Source of the DNA: Clostridiales bacterium
GTDB lineage: Bacteria; Bacillota; Clostridia; Christensenellales; Borkfalkiaceae
Length of the DNA: 37,834 nucleotides
Direction of reading: 5' to 3'
NCBI GenBank assembly: GCA_015055525.1
Contig: SVHZ01000017.1
Span: forward strand, 1 to 37,834
This document shows positions 22,926 through 31,778 of this stretch, piece by piece; within the stretch, counting starts at the first letter, position 1, and each line of letters starts with the position of its first letter. The notes under the pieces were generated by a model. The model was not told where the DNA came from. It searched no databases and saw nothing but the letters and a program-made list of their open reading frames with translations. The translations under genes and the position numbers were made by a program.

Positions 22926-24488
22926 ATGGTAGGTACTTTTTGGGCTTTCGTCCCGGCGATTGTAGCAATCGTTCTTGCTCTTGTTACAAAGCAAGTTTAC
23001 GTTTCGCTCTTCTTAGGTATTTTCGTCGGCGCGATGTTTTATGCCGGTGGTAATCCGCTTGAAGCGCTCGGAACTTTATATACGGTTATGAGCGAACAAG
23101 TTGGTGGAAACGCTCCTATTATCGTATTCCTCGTAGTGCTTGGTATTTTTGTTGTTTTACTTCAAAAATCGGGTGGCGCGAAGGCTTACGGTGAGTGGGC
23201 AGGTAGTAAGATTAAGTCAAAGAGCGGAGCGCTCGGCGCAACTGCTGCTCTTGGTTGCTTAATTTTCGTTGACGACTATTTTAACTGTTTAACGGTTGGC
23301 TCGGTAATGCGTCCCGTAACTGATAAGTTTAAGGTTTCTCACTCTAAACTTGCTTGGATTATCGACTCTACTGCAGCGCCCGTTTGCATTATCGCTCCCA
23401 TCTCTTCTTGGGCAGCAGCTGTTTCAGGATATCTTGACGGTGATGGTTTAGTAGTATTTATGTCTACTATTCCGTTCAATATTTACGCTATCCTTACTCT
23501 TATTATGGTATTTGCGTTCTGCTTTATGAAGGTTGACTTTGGCAAGATGAAGAAAAATGAAAAAATTGCCGAAACTACCGGTGATTTGAACGCTGGTGAA
23601 ACCGATCTTCCTACTGATGAAGACAATTCTATCGTAGCAAACGTTAAGGGTAAAGTTCGTCACTTACTCGTTCCTGTTATCATCTTAATCGTATGCTGTA
23701 TTGGCGGTATGATTTACTCTGGTTTCTTCTATGATTGGGATCTTGGCGCTTACGGTAAAGTAGTTCAATCTTCAAACGTAATCGAAGCGTTTAGTAACTG
23801 CGATGCGGGTACTTCACTTGCAATCGGTTCAACTATCGCTCTCGTTATCGTTTCAATTTACTATATGATTGAAAAAGTTGTTTCTTTCAAAGAAATTACG
23901 GGTAGTTTCACTCAAGGCTTTAAGACGATGGTTCCCGCAATCTTAATTTTATGCTTTGCTTGGACTATTTCTGGTATTATGGGTGCAAAGGGCGGTTATC
24001 TTGACGCTCAAGCGTTCGTTCAAAGCAATATGGAAAAGATTCCTGCGGCAGTTCAATCTTTATTCCCCGCTATCTTCTTCATCTTAGCGTGTGGCATTGC
24101 TTTCTCTACGGGAACTTCTTGGGGAACGTTCGGCGTACTCGTTCCTATTGCGGTAACGCTTCTTGGCGGTAGCGGAACAATGGTTATCCTTACTATGTCT
24201 GCAACGCTTGGCGGTGCGGTGTTCGGCGATCACGTTTCTCCGATTTCCGATACTACTATTTTAGCGTCTACTGGTGGTAACTGTAACCACGTTGACCACG
24301 TTAAAACTCAACTTCCTTATGCCGGAATAATTGCAATTATTGCATTTATCGTATACGTAATTGCAGGCTTTATCTCTACTATGGGTTCGGTTCTTACCGC
24401 GCTTATCATGTGGGCTATCGCGCTCGTTCTTTTTGCGGGAGTTGTAGTATTTATAAAATTTATTCAAAAGAAAAAATCTAACGAATAA
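22926..24488 (+). CDS. nhaC: NhaC-family Na+/H+ antiporter
   Basis: The 520-residue membrane protein has about eleven hydrophobic helices. Family blocks are visible: GCLIFVDDYFNCLTVGSVMRP near residues 115-135 with the two buried Asp residues, WIIDSTAAPVCIIAPISSWA near 150, and FSTGTSWGTFGVLVPIA near 395 followed by GDHVSPISDTTILAS. A hydrophilic loop at 205-245 is acidic. The protein exchanges Na+ for H+ across the membrane, or a related organic ion pair as some NhaC relatives do. It is monocistronic, with its own promoter and terminator. Confidence 0.92.
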   Translation: MVGTFWAFVPAIVAIVLALVTKQVYVSLFLGIFVGAMFYAGGNPLEALGTLYTVMSEQVGGNAPIIVFLVVLGIFVVLLQKSGGAKAYGEWAGSKIKSKSGALGATAALGCLIFVDDYFNCLTVGSVMRPVTDKFKVSHSKLAWIIDSTAAPVCIIAPISSWAAAVSGYLDGDGLVVFMSTIPFNIYAILTLIMVFAFCFMKVDFGKMKKNEKIAETTGDLNAGETDLPTDEDNSIVANVKGKVRHLLVPVIILIVCCIGGMIYSGFFYDWDLGAYGKVVQSSNVIEAFSNCDAGTSLAIGSTIALVIVSIYYMIEKVVSFKEITGSFTQGFKTMVPAILILCFAWTISGIMGAKGGYLDAQAFVQSNMEKIPAAVQSLFPAIFFILACGIAFSTGTSWGTFGVLVPIAVTLLGGSGTMVILTMSATLGGAVFGDHVSPISDTTILASTGGNCNHVDHVKTQLPYAGIIAIIAFIVYVIAGFISTMGSVLTALIMWAIALVLFAGVVVFIKFIQKKKSNE

Positions 24489-24499
24489 AAATTAAGTTG

Positions 24500-24531
24500 C
24501 CCGACGGTTTATTGCCGTCGGGTATTTTTTT
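24500..24531 (+). terminator. Terminator after nhaC
   Basis: CCCGACGG (24500-24507) pairs with CCGTCGGG (24515-24522), followed by TATTTTTTTT. Confidence 0.93.
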
Positions 24532-24554
24532 TATAAAAATATGCGTTAAAAAAG

Positions 24555-24583
24555 TTTACAAATAGCAAAAAATATGATAATAT
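24555..24583 (+). promoter_or_regulatory. Promoter of the rpsB-tsf operon
   Basis: TTTACA at 24555-24560 and TAATAT at 24578-24583 with a 17-bp spacer place the start near 24590. Confidence 0.7.
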
Positions 24584-24589
24584 AAACAA

Positions 24590-24706
24590 GCACGAAAAAT
24601 TCACACCGAATAAGAGCCGACTTCGTTGTTCCGTAAATTCAACTTTTCTATGCGGAATAAAATCGGGTAAAACTTTTATCGGGAGGAATAAACGGAGGAT
24701 TTAATT
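24590..24706 (+). promoter_or_regulatory. Structured 5' leader of rpsB
   Basis: About 117 nt of untranslated leader contain the stem TTCCGTA/TGCGGAA (24629-24635 with 24651-24657) and two ribosome-binding-like motifs (GGGAGG and GGAGG), the second of which is at the right distance for rpsB. A leader of this length before a ribosomal protein operon is consistent with autoregulation by S2, which is inferred only. Confidence 0.4.
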
Positions 24707-25474
24707 ATGGCAGTATGTTCAATGAAACAATTGCTCGAAGCAGGCGTTCATTTTGGCCACCAAACTTCTAGATGGAACCCCAAAATGAAAAAGTACATTT
24801 ACGGTTCAAGAAACAATATTCATATCGTTGACTTGGCTCTTACCGTAGAAGAAATTGAAAAAGCTTACAAATTCGTAGTAGAAGTTGCTAAGTCTGGCAA
24901 ATCTATTTTATTCGTAGGCACTAAGAAACAAGCTCAAGAAGCAATCGCTCAAGAAGCAGAAAGATGTGGTCAATACTTCATCAACGCTAGATGGCTTGGC
25001 GGTACGCTTACTAACTTTAAGACTATTCGTTCAAGAGTTGATAGACTTAATAAGCTTGACGCTATGGAAAGAGTAGGCGAATTTGACCTTCTTCCTAAGA
25101 AAGAAGTTATCAAACTTAAACTTGAAAGAGAAAAACTTCAAACCGTTCTCGGCGGTATTAGAGATATGCACACTCTTCCCGGCGCACTCTTCGTAGTTGA
25201 CCCACATTGTGAAGAAATTGCTATCAAAGAAGCAAAGAAACTCGGTATCCCCGTAGTTGCAATTACCGATACTAACTGTGATCCTGACAACGTTGATTAC
25301 GTTATCCCTGGTAACGACGATGCTATTAGAGCGGTTAAACTTATCGCATCTATTATTGCAGACGCTGTTATTGAAGCAAACCAAGGCGCAGACGCTGTTA
25401 AGCACAACGTTGAAGAAGACGTTGCTCCTGAAGCAGTTGAAGCAGTAGAAGTAGTTGAAGAAAAAGCAGAATAA
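24707..25474 (+). CDS. rpsB: 30S ribosomal protein S2
   Basis: The 255-residue protein carries the S2 signatures [22 protein letters not shown] near the N-terminus and [19 protein letters not shown] near residue 160, then [26 protein letters not shown]. The C-terminal 30 residues are an acidic Val/Glu-rich tail, common in Firmicutes. It is first in the conserved rpsB-tsf unit, with a dedicated promoter and leader. Codon use is biased (mostly CTT for Leu), as expected for a highly expressed gene. Confidence 0.98.
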   Translation: MAVCSMKQLLEAGVHFGHQTSRWNPKMKKYIYGSRNNIHIVDLALTVEEIEKAYKFVVEVAKSGKSILFVGTKKQAQEAIAQEAERCGQYFINARWLGGTLTNFKTIRSRVDRLNKLDAMERVGEFDLLPKKEVIKLKLEREKLQTVLGGIRDMHTLPGALFVVDPHCEEIAIKEAKKLGIPVVAITDTNCDPDNVDYVIPGNDDAIRAVKLIASIIADAVIEANQGADAVKHNVEEDVAPEAVEAVEVVEEKAE

Positions 25475-25485
25475 GGAGAATTAAA

Positions 25486-26145
25486 ATGAGTTTTACAGCA
25501 AATGACGTTAAGATGCTCCGTGAAAGAACGGGCGCAGGTATGATGGATTGCAAAAACGCACTCGTTGAAACTAACGGCGATATGGATAAAGCCGTTGACT
25601 ATTTAAGAGAAAAGGGTATTGCAAAAGCAGCGAAGAAAGCAGGTAGAATCGCAGCGGAAGGTCTTGTTGAAAGTTATATTCACATGGGCGGTAGAGTTGG
25701 CGTATTACTTGAAGTTAACTGTGAAACTGACTTCGTTTCTCGTGGCGACCAATTCAAGAACTTAGTTCACGATATCGCTCTTCACATTGCAGCGGCTAAC
25801 CCTCAATACGTTACCGTAGAAGAAGTTCCTGCTGAAGCAATTGAAAAGGAAAAGGAAATTTTACGCGCGCAAGCAATCGAAGAAGGCAAGCCCGCTAATA
25901 TCGTTGAAAGAATGGTTGAAGGTAGAATTAAAACTTTCTACAAAGACAACTGTTTACTTTGCCAACAATTCGTTAAAGATCCGGATAAGACTATTGAACA
26001 ATTAGTTGCTGAAGCAACCGCTACTATTGGCGAAAAGATTTCAATTAGAAGATTCGTTCGTTACGAAATGGGCGAAGGCTTACAAAAGAAGAGCGAAAAC
26101 TTGGCAGACGCTGTTGCTGAACAAGTTGAAGCAATGAAAAAGTAA
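25486..26145 (+). CDS. tsf: Elongation factor Ts, compact form
   Basis: EF-Ts exchanges GDP for GTP on EF-Tu. The N-terminal UBA-like domain ([19 protein letters not shown]) and the core motif [16 protein letters not shown] are intact. At 219 residues it has only one main core domain, unlike the roughly 290-residue Bacillus form with two; short forms are known in several bacterial groups. It lies 11 bp after rpsB behind AAGGAG, and a terminator follows, so rpsB-tsf form a closed unit. Confidence 0.97.
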   Translation: MSFTANDVKMLRERTGAGMMDCKNALVETNGDMDKAVDYLREKGIAKAAKKAGRIAAEGLVESYIHMGGRVGVLLEVNCETDFVSRGDQFKNLVHDIALHIAAANPQYVTVEEVPAEAIEKEKEILRAQAIEEGKPANIVERMVEGRIKTFYKDNCLLCQQFVKDPDKTIEQLVAEATATIGEKISIRRFVRYEMGEGLQKKSENLADAVAEQVEAMKK

Positions 26146-26153
26146 TTTTTTTA

Positions 26154-26179
26154 GGAACTACTTAGGTAGTTCCTTTTTT
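26154..26179 (+). terminator. Terminator after tsf
   Basis: GGAACTAC (26154-26161) pairs with GTAGTTCC (26166-26173), tetraloop TTAG, then TTTTTT. Confidence 0.93.
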
Positions 26180-26184
26180 GCGCA

Positions 26185-26213
26185 TTGACAACCATAATAA
26201 ACAGTTATATAAT
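26185..26213 (+). promoter_or_regulatory. Consensus promoter of pyrH
   Basis: TTGACA (26185-26190) and TATAAT (26208-26213) are perfect hexamers with a 17-bp spacer, directly after the tsf terminator. Confidence 0.9.
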
Positions 26214-26240
26214 ATAAGAAATAAAATTTAGGAGAAAACG

Positions 26241-26945
26241 ATGGCTAAATATAAAAGAGTTATTATAAAAATTAGTGGCGAAGCCTTAGCAGGCGAAAAG
26301 GGTATGGGGTTTGACCAAGCCGTTCTCGATAAAGTGGTTGACCAAATTTGCGCCGTTTATGAACTTGGCGTTCAAATTGGTATCGTAGTAGGCGGTGGCA
26401 ATTTCTGGCGTGGTAGACAAGGCACGGAAATGGACAGGGCAACTGCCGACCACATGGGTATGCTTGCAACGGTAATTAATGCCCTTGCTCTTCAAGACGC
26501 TATTGAACGCCGTGGCGTTCAAACTAGAGTTCAAACTGCGCTCACTATCACAAGAGTTGCCGAACCTTATATTGCAAGAAAGGCTCACTCTCATCTTGAA
26601 AAAGGCAGAATCGTTATCTTTGCTTGCGGAACGGGTAACCCCTTCTTCTCAACGGATACAGCCGTTGCTTTAAGAGCGGCTGAAATCGGTGCGGAAGTTA
26701 TCCTTCTTGCTAAGAACGTTGACGGGGTTTACGATAGCGATCCAAAGACCAATCCTAACGCTAAAAAGTATTCTGAAATTAAGTACCTTGACTTTATAAG
26801 TCAAGAATTAAAAGCGATGGACACGGCTGCGGTGGCTATCTGCAAAGAAAACAAAACTCCTATTTTAGCCTTCGGTTTAGATGAGGAAAACTCTCTCGTT
26901 AGAGCGGTAAACGGCGAAGAAGGTTTTGGCACTTGGATAAGATAA
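26241..26945 (+). CDS. pyrH: UMP kinase
   Basis: PyrH phosphorylates UMP to UDP and belongs to the amino-acid kinase family. The 234-residue protein shows the phosphate-binding start [14 protein letters not shown], the [12 protein letters not shown] motif, and [20 protein letters not shown] with the nucleotide-binding residues. It has its own consensus promoter and terminator here, so it is transcribed separately from tsf and frr although the gene order is the conserved one. The ribosome binding site is TAGGAG. Confidence 0.98.
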   Translation: MAKYKRVIIKISGEALAGEKGMGFDQAVLDKVVDQICAVYELGVQIGIVVGGGNFWRGRQGTEMDRATADHMGMLATVINALALQDAIERRGVQTRVQTALTITRVAEPYIARKAHSHLEKGRIVIFACGTGNPFFSTDTAVALRAAEIGAEVILLAKNVDGVYDSDPKTNPNAKKYSEIKYLDFISQELKAMDTAAVAICKENKTPILAFGLDEENSLVRAVNGEEGFGTWIR

Positions 26946-26951
26946 AAAAAT

Positions 26952-26974
26952 GCACGCAAATTGCGTGCTTTTTT
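26952..26974 (+). terminator. Terminator after pyrH
   Basis: GCACGCA (26952-26958) pairs with TGCGTGC (26962-26968), followed by TTTTTT. The same stem sequence recurs in the terminator at 33289. Confidence 0.9.
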
Positions 26975-26994
26975 AATTAAAAATTAAAAACTCC

Positions 26995-27023
26995 TTTACA
27001 AAAAGCAAAGTTTATAATACAAT
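26995..27023 (+). promoter_or_regulatory. Promoter of the frr-rseP operon
   Basis: TTTACA (26995-27000) and TACAAT (27018-27023) have a 17-bp spacer. The leader contains a hairpin GGCAAG/CTTGCC (27044-27049 with 27066-27071) ending about 10 nt before the GGAG ribosome binding site. Confidence 0.65.
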
Positions 27024-27085
27024 ATAAGTAGTAAAATAAAATGGGCAAGTAAGTATTATATGAACCTTGCCTTATGGAGATTATT

Positions 27086-27661
27086 ATGGCTATTGAACTC
27101 GAAACCTTAGAAATGATGGAAATGGAATGTGAAGAACGTATGCAAACGTCGCTTGACGTGTTAAAATCAAACGTACTTCAAATTAGAGCGGGCAGAGCAA
27201 ACCCTCACATTTTAGATAAAATTCAAGTTGAAGCGTACGGCTCTATGAGTCCTATCAATCAAATTGGTAACATATCAGTTGTTGACGCTCAATGTTTAAT
27301 GATTTCACCTTGGGATAAATCTCTTTTGAAGTCTGTTGAAAAGGCTATTCAACTTTCAAACCTTGGCATTAACCCCACTAACGACGGTAACGTTATTCGT
27401 TTAGTATTCCCATTACTTACCGAAGAACGCCGTAAAGAACTTGTTAAGCAAGTTAAGAAAATGGGTGAAGACGGCAAGGTTGCTATCCGCAATATTAGAA
27501 GAGACGTTTTAGATCAATTCAAGAAACTCAAAACCAATAAAGAAATAACTGAAGATCAATATTCCGAGTACGAATCTGCGGTTGAAAAACTCACCGCAAA
27601 GACAGTTGAGGCAGTTGATAAGGTTATTGCAGATAAGGAAAAAGATCTTTTAACTTTATAA
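27086..27661 (+). CDS. frr: Ribosome recycling factor
   Basis: RRF splits the post-termination ribosome together with EF-G. The start at 27086 (MAIELETLEM) gives 191 residues and has GGAG 7 nt upstream; an in-frame ATG four codons earlier overlaps that site. The family motifs LQIRAGRANPHILDKIQVEAYGS are split by short segments at residues 31-53, and ISPWDKSLLKSVEKAI and RKELVKQVKKMGEDGKVAIRNIRRD follow. It is the first gene of the frr-uppS-cdsA-dxr-rseP operon. Confidence 0.97.
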   Translation: MAIELETLEMMEMECEERMQTSLDVLKSNVLQIRAGRANPHILDKIQVEAYGSMSPINQIGNISVVDAQCLMISPWDKSLLKSVEKAIQLSNLGINPTNDGNVIRLVFPLLTEERRKELVKQVKKMGEDGKVAIRNIRRDVLDQFKKLKTNKEITEDQYSEYESAVEKLTAKTVEAVDKVIADKEKDLLTL

Positions 27662-27664
27662 AAT

Positions 27665-28354
27665 ATGACGGAAAATTTATCAATCCCACGCCACGTTGGG
27701 TTTATTATGGACGGTAACGGGCGTTGGGCAAAACAAAAGAATAAGCCGAGAAATTTCGGGCATAAAAAAGGAGCGGAAAACGTGGAAAAAGTCGTTTCCG
27801 CTTGCTTTAAGTTAGGGGTAGAATATATAAGCCTATACGCGTTTTCTACTGAAAACTGGGCGCGCCCCGAACAAGAAGTGAACGCTATTATGGACCTTCT
27901 TCAAAAATTCTTGGTCAAATATAAAAAGACCTTGCTCACTAACGAGATAAGGCTTATAGTGTCTGGCGATAGAACTAGGTTAAACGACGCTTTGATTGAA
28001 AAGATTTTAGACGTTGAGAAAGAAACTTCTCACTTTTCAAAAGTGTTAAATATTGCAATTAATTACGGCGCTAAGCAGGAAATTTTATCCGCCGTTAACG
28101 CTATTTTGAAAGACGGGCTTGAAAGCGTAACCGAAACTCAATTTGAAGATTATCTTTATACTAAAGATATTCCACCGATTGATTTAGTTGTTAGAACGAG
28201 TGGAGAGCAGAGAATAAGCAACTTCTTCCTTTGGCAATCGGCTTACGCGGAGTTTTATTTTACAGACGTGTTGTGGCCTGATTTTAACGAGCAAGAAGTT
28301 GAAAAGGCTATAAAGAGTTATTCTTTGAGAAACAGAAGATTTGGAAAATTATAA
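27665..28354 (+). CDS. uppS: Isoprenyl (undecaprenyl) diphosphate synthase
   Basis: UppS condenses isopentenyl units onto farnesyl diphosphate to make the C55 carrier lipid for the cell wall. The 229 residues hold the catalytic motif FIMDGNGRWAK near residue 13, SLYAFSTENWARP near 70, and DLVVRTSGEQRISNFFLWQS near 185. The start lies 3 bp after frr with a poor ribosome binding site, so translational coupling is likely. It leads into cdsA after 2 bp. Confidence 0.97.
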   Translation: MTENLSIPRHVGFIMDGNGRWAKQKNKPRNFGHKKGAENVEKVVSACFKLGVEYISLYAFSTENWARPEQEVNAIMDLLQKFLVKYKKTLLTNEIRLIVSGDRTRLNDALIEKILDVEKETSHFSKVLNIAINYGAKQEILSAVNAILKDGLESVTETQFEDYLYTKDIPPIDLVVRTSGEQRISNFFLWQSAYAEFYFTDVLWPDFNEQEVEKAIKSYSLRNRRFGKL

Positions 28355-28356
28355 TT

Positions 28357-29178
28357 ATGCTTAAAAGAACTTTAACGGGCGCAATCGTAGTTGTCGCTAC
28401 GGTAATTGCCTTTATTCTTAGAACGGTGGATATTAGGCTTTTTGATTTATTCGCCATTATATTAACCGTTATGGGCGCTTGTGAACTCATCAAGGCGCTT
28501 GGCGGTAAAATTACTAAAACTCAAAAGATTTTATCGATAATATTCGCGTTAGCGGTAATACCTTTTAACGTGTTTTTGAAAAATTATCTTTTGATTTTCG
28601 TTTTAGGTTATCTTGCATTATCCTTAATAATATCGGTGTTTGTTAGCGGAGCGGATATTCAAAAACTTGGATATTTTATACTTGCTCTTATCTATCCAAC
28701 GCTTATATTACTTTCACTTTCGCTTATAAACCACGTTGGAGCGTTTGCTCTTTTTGCACTCGTTTTAACGTTTGCAACGTCTTATTCAACCGATACTATG
28801 GCATATCTTGTAGGCTCAAAGTTTAAGGGTAAAAAACTTTGCCCAACTATTAGCCCAAATAAGACGGTAAGCGGAGCAATAGGCGGTGTTATAGGTGGAA
28901 TACTCGGTGGAATTTTAACTTATTACGCTTTTATTCTTATAAATATTAACCCGTTTGTTGCTTACGACAAAATAACCGTTTTATTCTTTATTGTAATGAC
29001 GGGAATAGTTTTCAGTATCGTAACGCAAGTTGGCGACTTATTTGAAAGTTTTCTAAAACGCGGTCTTGATATTAAAGATATGGGCTCGATTTTACCTGGG
29101 CACGGCGGAATTTTAGATAGAGTGGACGGGCTTATGTTTACCGCGCTTGCAGTTTTTCTTTTTTACTCATTTTTATAA
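28357..29178 (+). CDS. cdsA: Phosphatidate cytidylyltransferase
   Basis: CdsA makes CDP-diacylglycerol, the precursor of anionic phospholipids. The 273-residue membrane protein has about eight helices and ends with the signature DIKDMGSILPGHGGILDRVDG. SPNKTVSGAIGG is the cytoplasmic substrate-binding loop. It lies between uppS and dxr as in most Firmicutes; the tail of about ten residues after the signature is short but normal. Confidence 0.97.
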   Translation: MLKRTLTGAIVVVATVIAFILRTVDIRLFDLFAIILTVMGACELIKALGGKITKTQKILSIIFALAVIPFNVFLKNYLLIFVLGYLALSLIISVFVSGADIQKLGYFILALIYPTLILLSLSLINHVGAFALFALVLTFATSYSTDTMAYLVGSKFKGKKLCPTISPNKTVSGAIGGVIGGILGGILTYYAFILININPFVAYDKITVLFFIVMTGIVFSIVTQVGDLFESFLKRGLDIKDMGSILPGHGGILDRVDGLMFTALAVFLFYSFL

Positions 29179-29201
29179 AATTTTAAGGATATAATAAATA
29201 T

Positions 29202-30350
29202 ATGATTAAAATTGCGTTACTCGGTAGCACCGGTTCAATAGGAAGGCAAGTTCTTTCCGTTGTTAGAAGGTATCCCGATAAATTCAAAATTATAACGATG
29301 GCGGCGGGTTCTAACGCCGTTTTGTTTTCAGAGCAAATAAACGAGTTCAAGCCTAAAATTGCTTGCTTAACAAATCCTGAAAAGGTATCGCAGATAAAAG
29401 AAATCCCTTTAGGCACTCAGTTTTACTATGGGGAAAACGCTCTTCTTCACGCAGTTGATAGCGAGGCGGATATAGTTTTTGACGCGGTTATGGGTTACGC
29501 TGGGCTCAAGGCGGTAAAATACGCTATCGAACTTAAAAAGAACGTGGCGCTTGCCAATAAAGAAACGCTCGTTGCGGGCGGTTCACTTATTATGCCTATG
29601 GCAAAAGAGGCGGGCGTAAACATTATCCCCGTTGATAGCGAGCATTCGGCAATTTTTCAATGCTTGAATTTCAATGCGAATAAGCAGTTCAAAAACATAT
29701 TGATAACGGCGTCAGGCGGAGCGCTTAGAAACGTTCCTATTGAAGAACTTGAAAAAGTTTCCGCAAACGACGCGCTTATGCACCCCAACTGGAATATGGG
29801 CAAAAAAATCACTATCGACTGCGCGACTATGGTAAATAAAGGCTTTGAAGTTATCGAGGCGATGTGGCTTTTTAACGCAAAGAGAGAAAATATCAAAGTT
29901 GTAGTTCACCCGGAAAGTATCGTTCACTCGCTCGTTGAGTTTGACGACGGGGCTATAATGGCTCAAATGGGCGTTCCGTCAATGGAACTTCCTATCCAAC
30001 TCGCCCTTACTTATCCTGAAAGATTGCCTATTGAAAACCACGCGCTTAACCTTTACGGAAAGACGCTTAATTTTAGTGAGATTGATAAAAACAGATATCC
30101 TTGTTTTGACGTTGTTGATAGGGCAATCAAGTTAGGCGGTGTTTATCCGTGCGCGATTTCCGCGGCGGACGAAAGGATTGTTGAACTTTTCTTGCAAGGT
30201 AAAATTAAGTATACCGAAATTGCAATTTATCTTGAAAAAGTTTTAGAAAAAATTGAAAATATTAGCGTTACCTTTGATAGCCTTGAATACGTAGATAGGT
30301 TATCACGCATAATAGTAGATGAGATATATAAAATAAGGGGGAGTTTATGA
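29202..30350 (+). CDS. dxr: 1-deoxy-D-xylulose 5-phosphate reductoisomerase
   Basis: Dxr carries out the first committed step of the MEP isoprenoid pathway with NADPH and a divalent metal. The NADPH motif LLGSTGSIGRQ begins the protein. The metal and substrate region PVDSEHSAIFQCL is near residue 145, followed by ILITASGGALR. The 382-residue length is normal. AAGGAT precedes the ATG. Its position between cdsA and rseP is the conserved Firmicutes layout, and it overlaps rseP by 4 bp. Confidence 0.98.
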   Translation: MIKIALLGSTGSIGRQVLSVVRRYPDKFKIITMAAGSNAVLFSEQINEFKPKIACLTNPEKVSQIKEIPLGTQFYYGENALLHAVDSEADIVFDAVMGYAGLKAVKYAIELKKNVALANKETLVAGGSLIMPMAKEAGVNIIPVDSEHSAIFQCLNFNANKQFKNILITASGGALRNVPIEELEKVSANDALMHPNWNMGKKITIDCATMVNKGFEVIEAMWLFNAKRENIKVVVHPESIVHSLVEFDDGAIMAQMGVPSMELPIQLALTYPERLPIENHALNLYGKTLNFSEIDKNRYPCFDVVDRAIKLGGVYPCAISAADERIVELFLQGKIKYTEIAIYLEKVLEKIENISVTFDSLEYVDRLSRIIVDEIYKIRGSL

Positions 30351-31711
30351 CGAATTTATTATCAGTTTCAAGCGTTTTTAGCACGATTTTTTCAATACTT
30401 CTTGCGCTTGTTGTACTTTTGATAATGATTTCCATTCACGAACTCGGTCATTATATAGCAGGCAAGGTTTTCAAGTTCAAAATAAACGAATTTGCAATCG
30501 GTATGGGCCCTGCTATTTTTAAGAAAAAGCATAAAAATTCCGACGAAGTTTTTTCTATAAGAGTTTTACCTTTGGGTGGCTATTGCGCTTTTGAAGGGGA
30601 AGACGAAGATAGCGAGATAGAAGGCTCGTTTAACTCAAAACCAGCGTGGCAAAGAATTATCGTTTTAATTGCGGGCGCATTTATGAACCTTATTTTGGGA
30701 ATAATCGTTCTCACGTTATCAATAGGAATTTACGGTCAACTTTCCATTAAAACCTACGATATTAAGCCGATTAACGACTCGGAATTTGTAGGTTACAGCC
30801 TTCAAAACGACGATATTATACTTGAAATAGAAGGCAAGAACACGTTTATGTCCACCGATATAATCGACGCGTTGCAAGGAAAAGAAAAAGGCGACGTAGT
30901 TAACGTAAAAGTTCAATCTAACGGCAAGGTTATCGATAGAAAAGTTAGGCTTAGAAACGCAGTAAATTCACAAAATTTAACGGATAATTTTTCGGCGTTT
31001 ACCGCGCTTGGAATATCGACTATTGAAAAGATTGAAGGCGGAGAATTTAACGGTTGTTATCTTTTACGAGTAAAAGATAAAGAAACTTATGAAGATTCGA
31101 GAAGAATATACTATGCAAGCGATCTTATTTCTTACGCTAAAACGTTAAACGTGGGTGAAACGCTTACTTTTTACTACTCTAAAAGCGGTAGCGATAGGTT
31201 TGAACAAGCCGTTGAAATCACTAAAGATTTTTCAACTTTAAGTGATAGTGAAATTTTATTAGAACTTGGCATAAACAAAACCAAAACTCTTCTTAAATAC
31301 GTTACTGAAAACGTAAAATTTTCCTTCTTTGAAACGATTGAGCGTGGGCTTCAATACTCTGTTTCCGTTGGCGGAACGATTTTTAAGACGCTCGGTCAAC
31401 TTTTAACAGGAAAACTTGGCATCAACGCTATGGGCGGAACTATAACCACGATAGGCGTAACTGCCGAGGCAATTAAGGTTGGCGGGTTTAACTACTTTTT
31501 AGAAATGCTTGGTTTTATAGGCATTAACTTAGCGGTATTTAACCTTTTGCCGATTCCTGCGCTTGACGGTAGCAGAGTTGTGTTTGCGACGATTGAGTGG
31601 ATACGAAAAAAACCTGTCAATAGAAAAGTTGAAGGAGTTATTCACGCAATCGGCTTGATACTTCTTCTCGGATTTAGCATCCTAGTCGACGTGTTACAAC
31701 TTATAAAATAA
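30347..31711 (+). CDS. rseP: Site-2 protease (RseP/RasP family)
   Basis: This intramembrane zinc metalloprotease cuts anti-sigma factors and signal-peptide remnants. HELGH is at residues 31-35 in the first helix, with the matching membrane motif LLPIPALDGSR near 395-405. A PDZ region lies between (about 130-290), with DDIILEIEGKNTF as its start. The 454-residue length is normal to slightly long. The start overlaps dxr by 4 bp behind AAGGGGGAG. It ends the operon; no clear terminator is visible. Confidence 0.96.
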   Translation: MTNLLSVSSVFSTIFSILLALVVLLIMISIHELGHYIAGKVFKFKINEFAIGMGPAIFKKKHKNSDEVFSIRVLPLGGYCAFEGEDEDSEIEGSFNSKPAWQRIIVLIAGAFMNLILGIIVLTLSIGIYGQLSIKTYDIKPINDSEFVGYSLQNDDIILEIEGKNTFMSTDIIDALQGKEKGDVVNVKVQSNGKVIDRKVRLRNAVNSQNLTDNFSAFTALGISTIEKIEGGEFNGCYLLRVKDKETYEDSRRIYYASDLISYAKTLNVGETLTFYYSKSGSDRFEQAVEITKDFSTLSDSEILLELGINKTKTLLKYVTENVKFSFFETIERGLQYSVSVGGTIFKTLGQLLTGKLGINAMGGTITTIGVTAEAIKVGGFNYFLEMLGFIGINLAVFNLLPIPALDGSRVVFATIEWIRKKPVNRKVEGVIHAIGLILLLGFSILVDVLQLIK

Positions 31712-31778
31712 TGTTGATTTTACAAATATAATATGATAAACTTTACTTGTTAAGTAAAAAGTTACAAAAGGAGTAATT

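Noticed and set aside
22835..23053. A 72-residue ORF overlapping the nhaC leader and start
   Set aside because: It starts upstream of the mapped promoter -10 box and runs out of frame through nhaC, which has a strong ribosome binding site and full family similarity.
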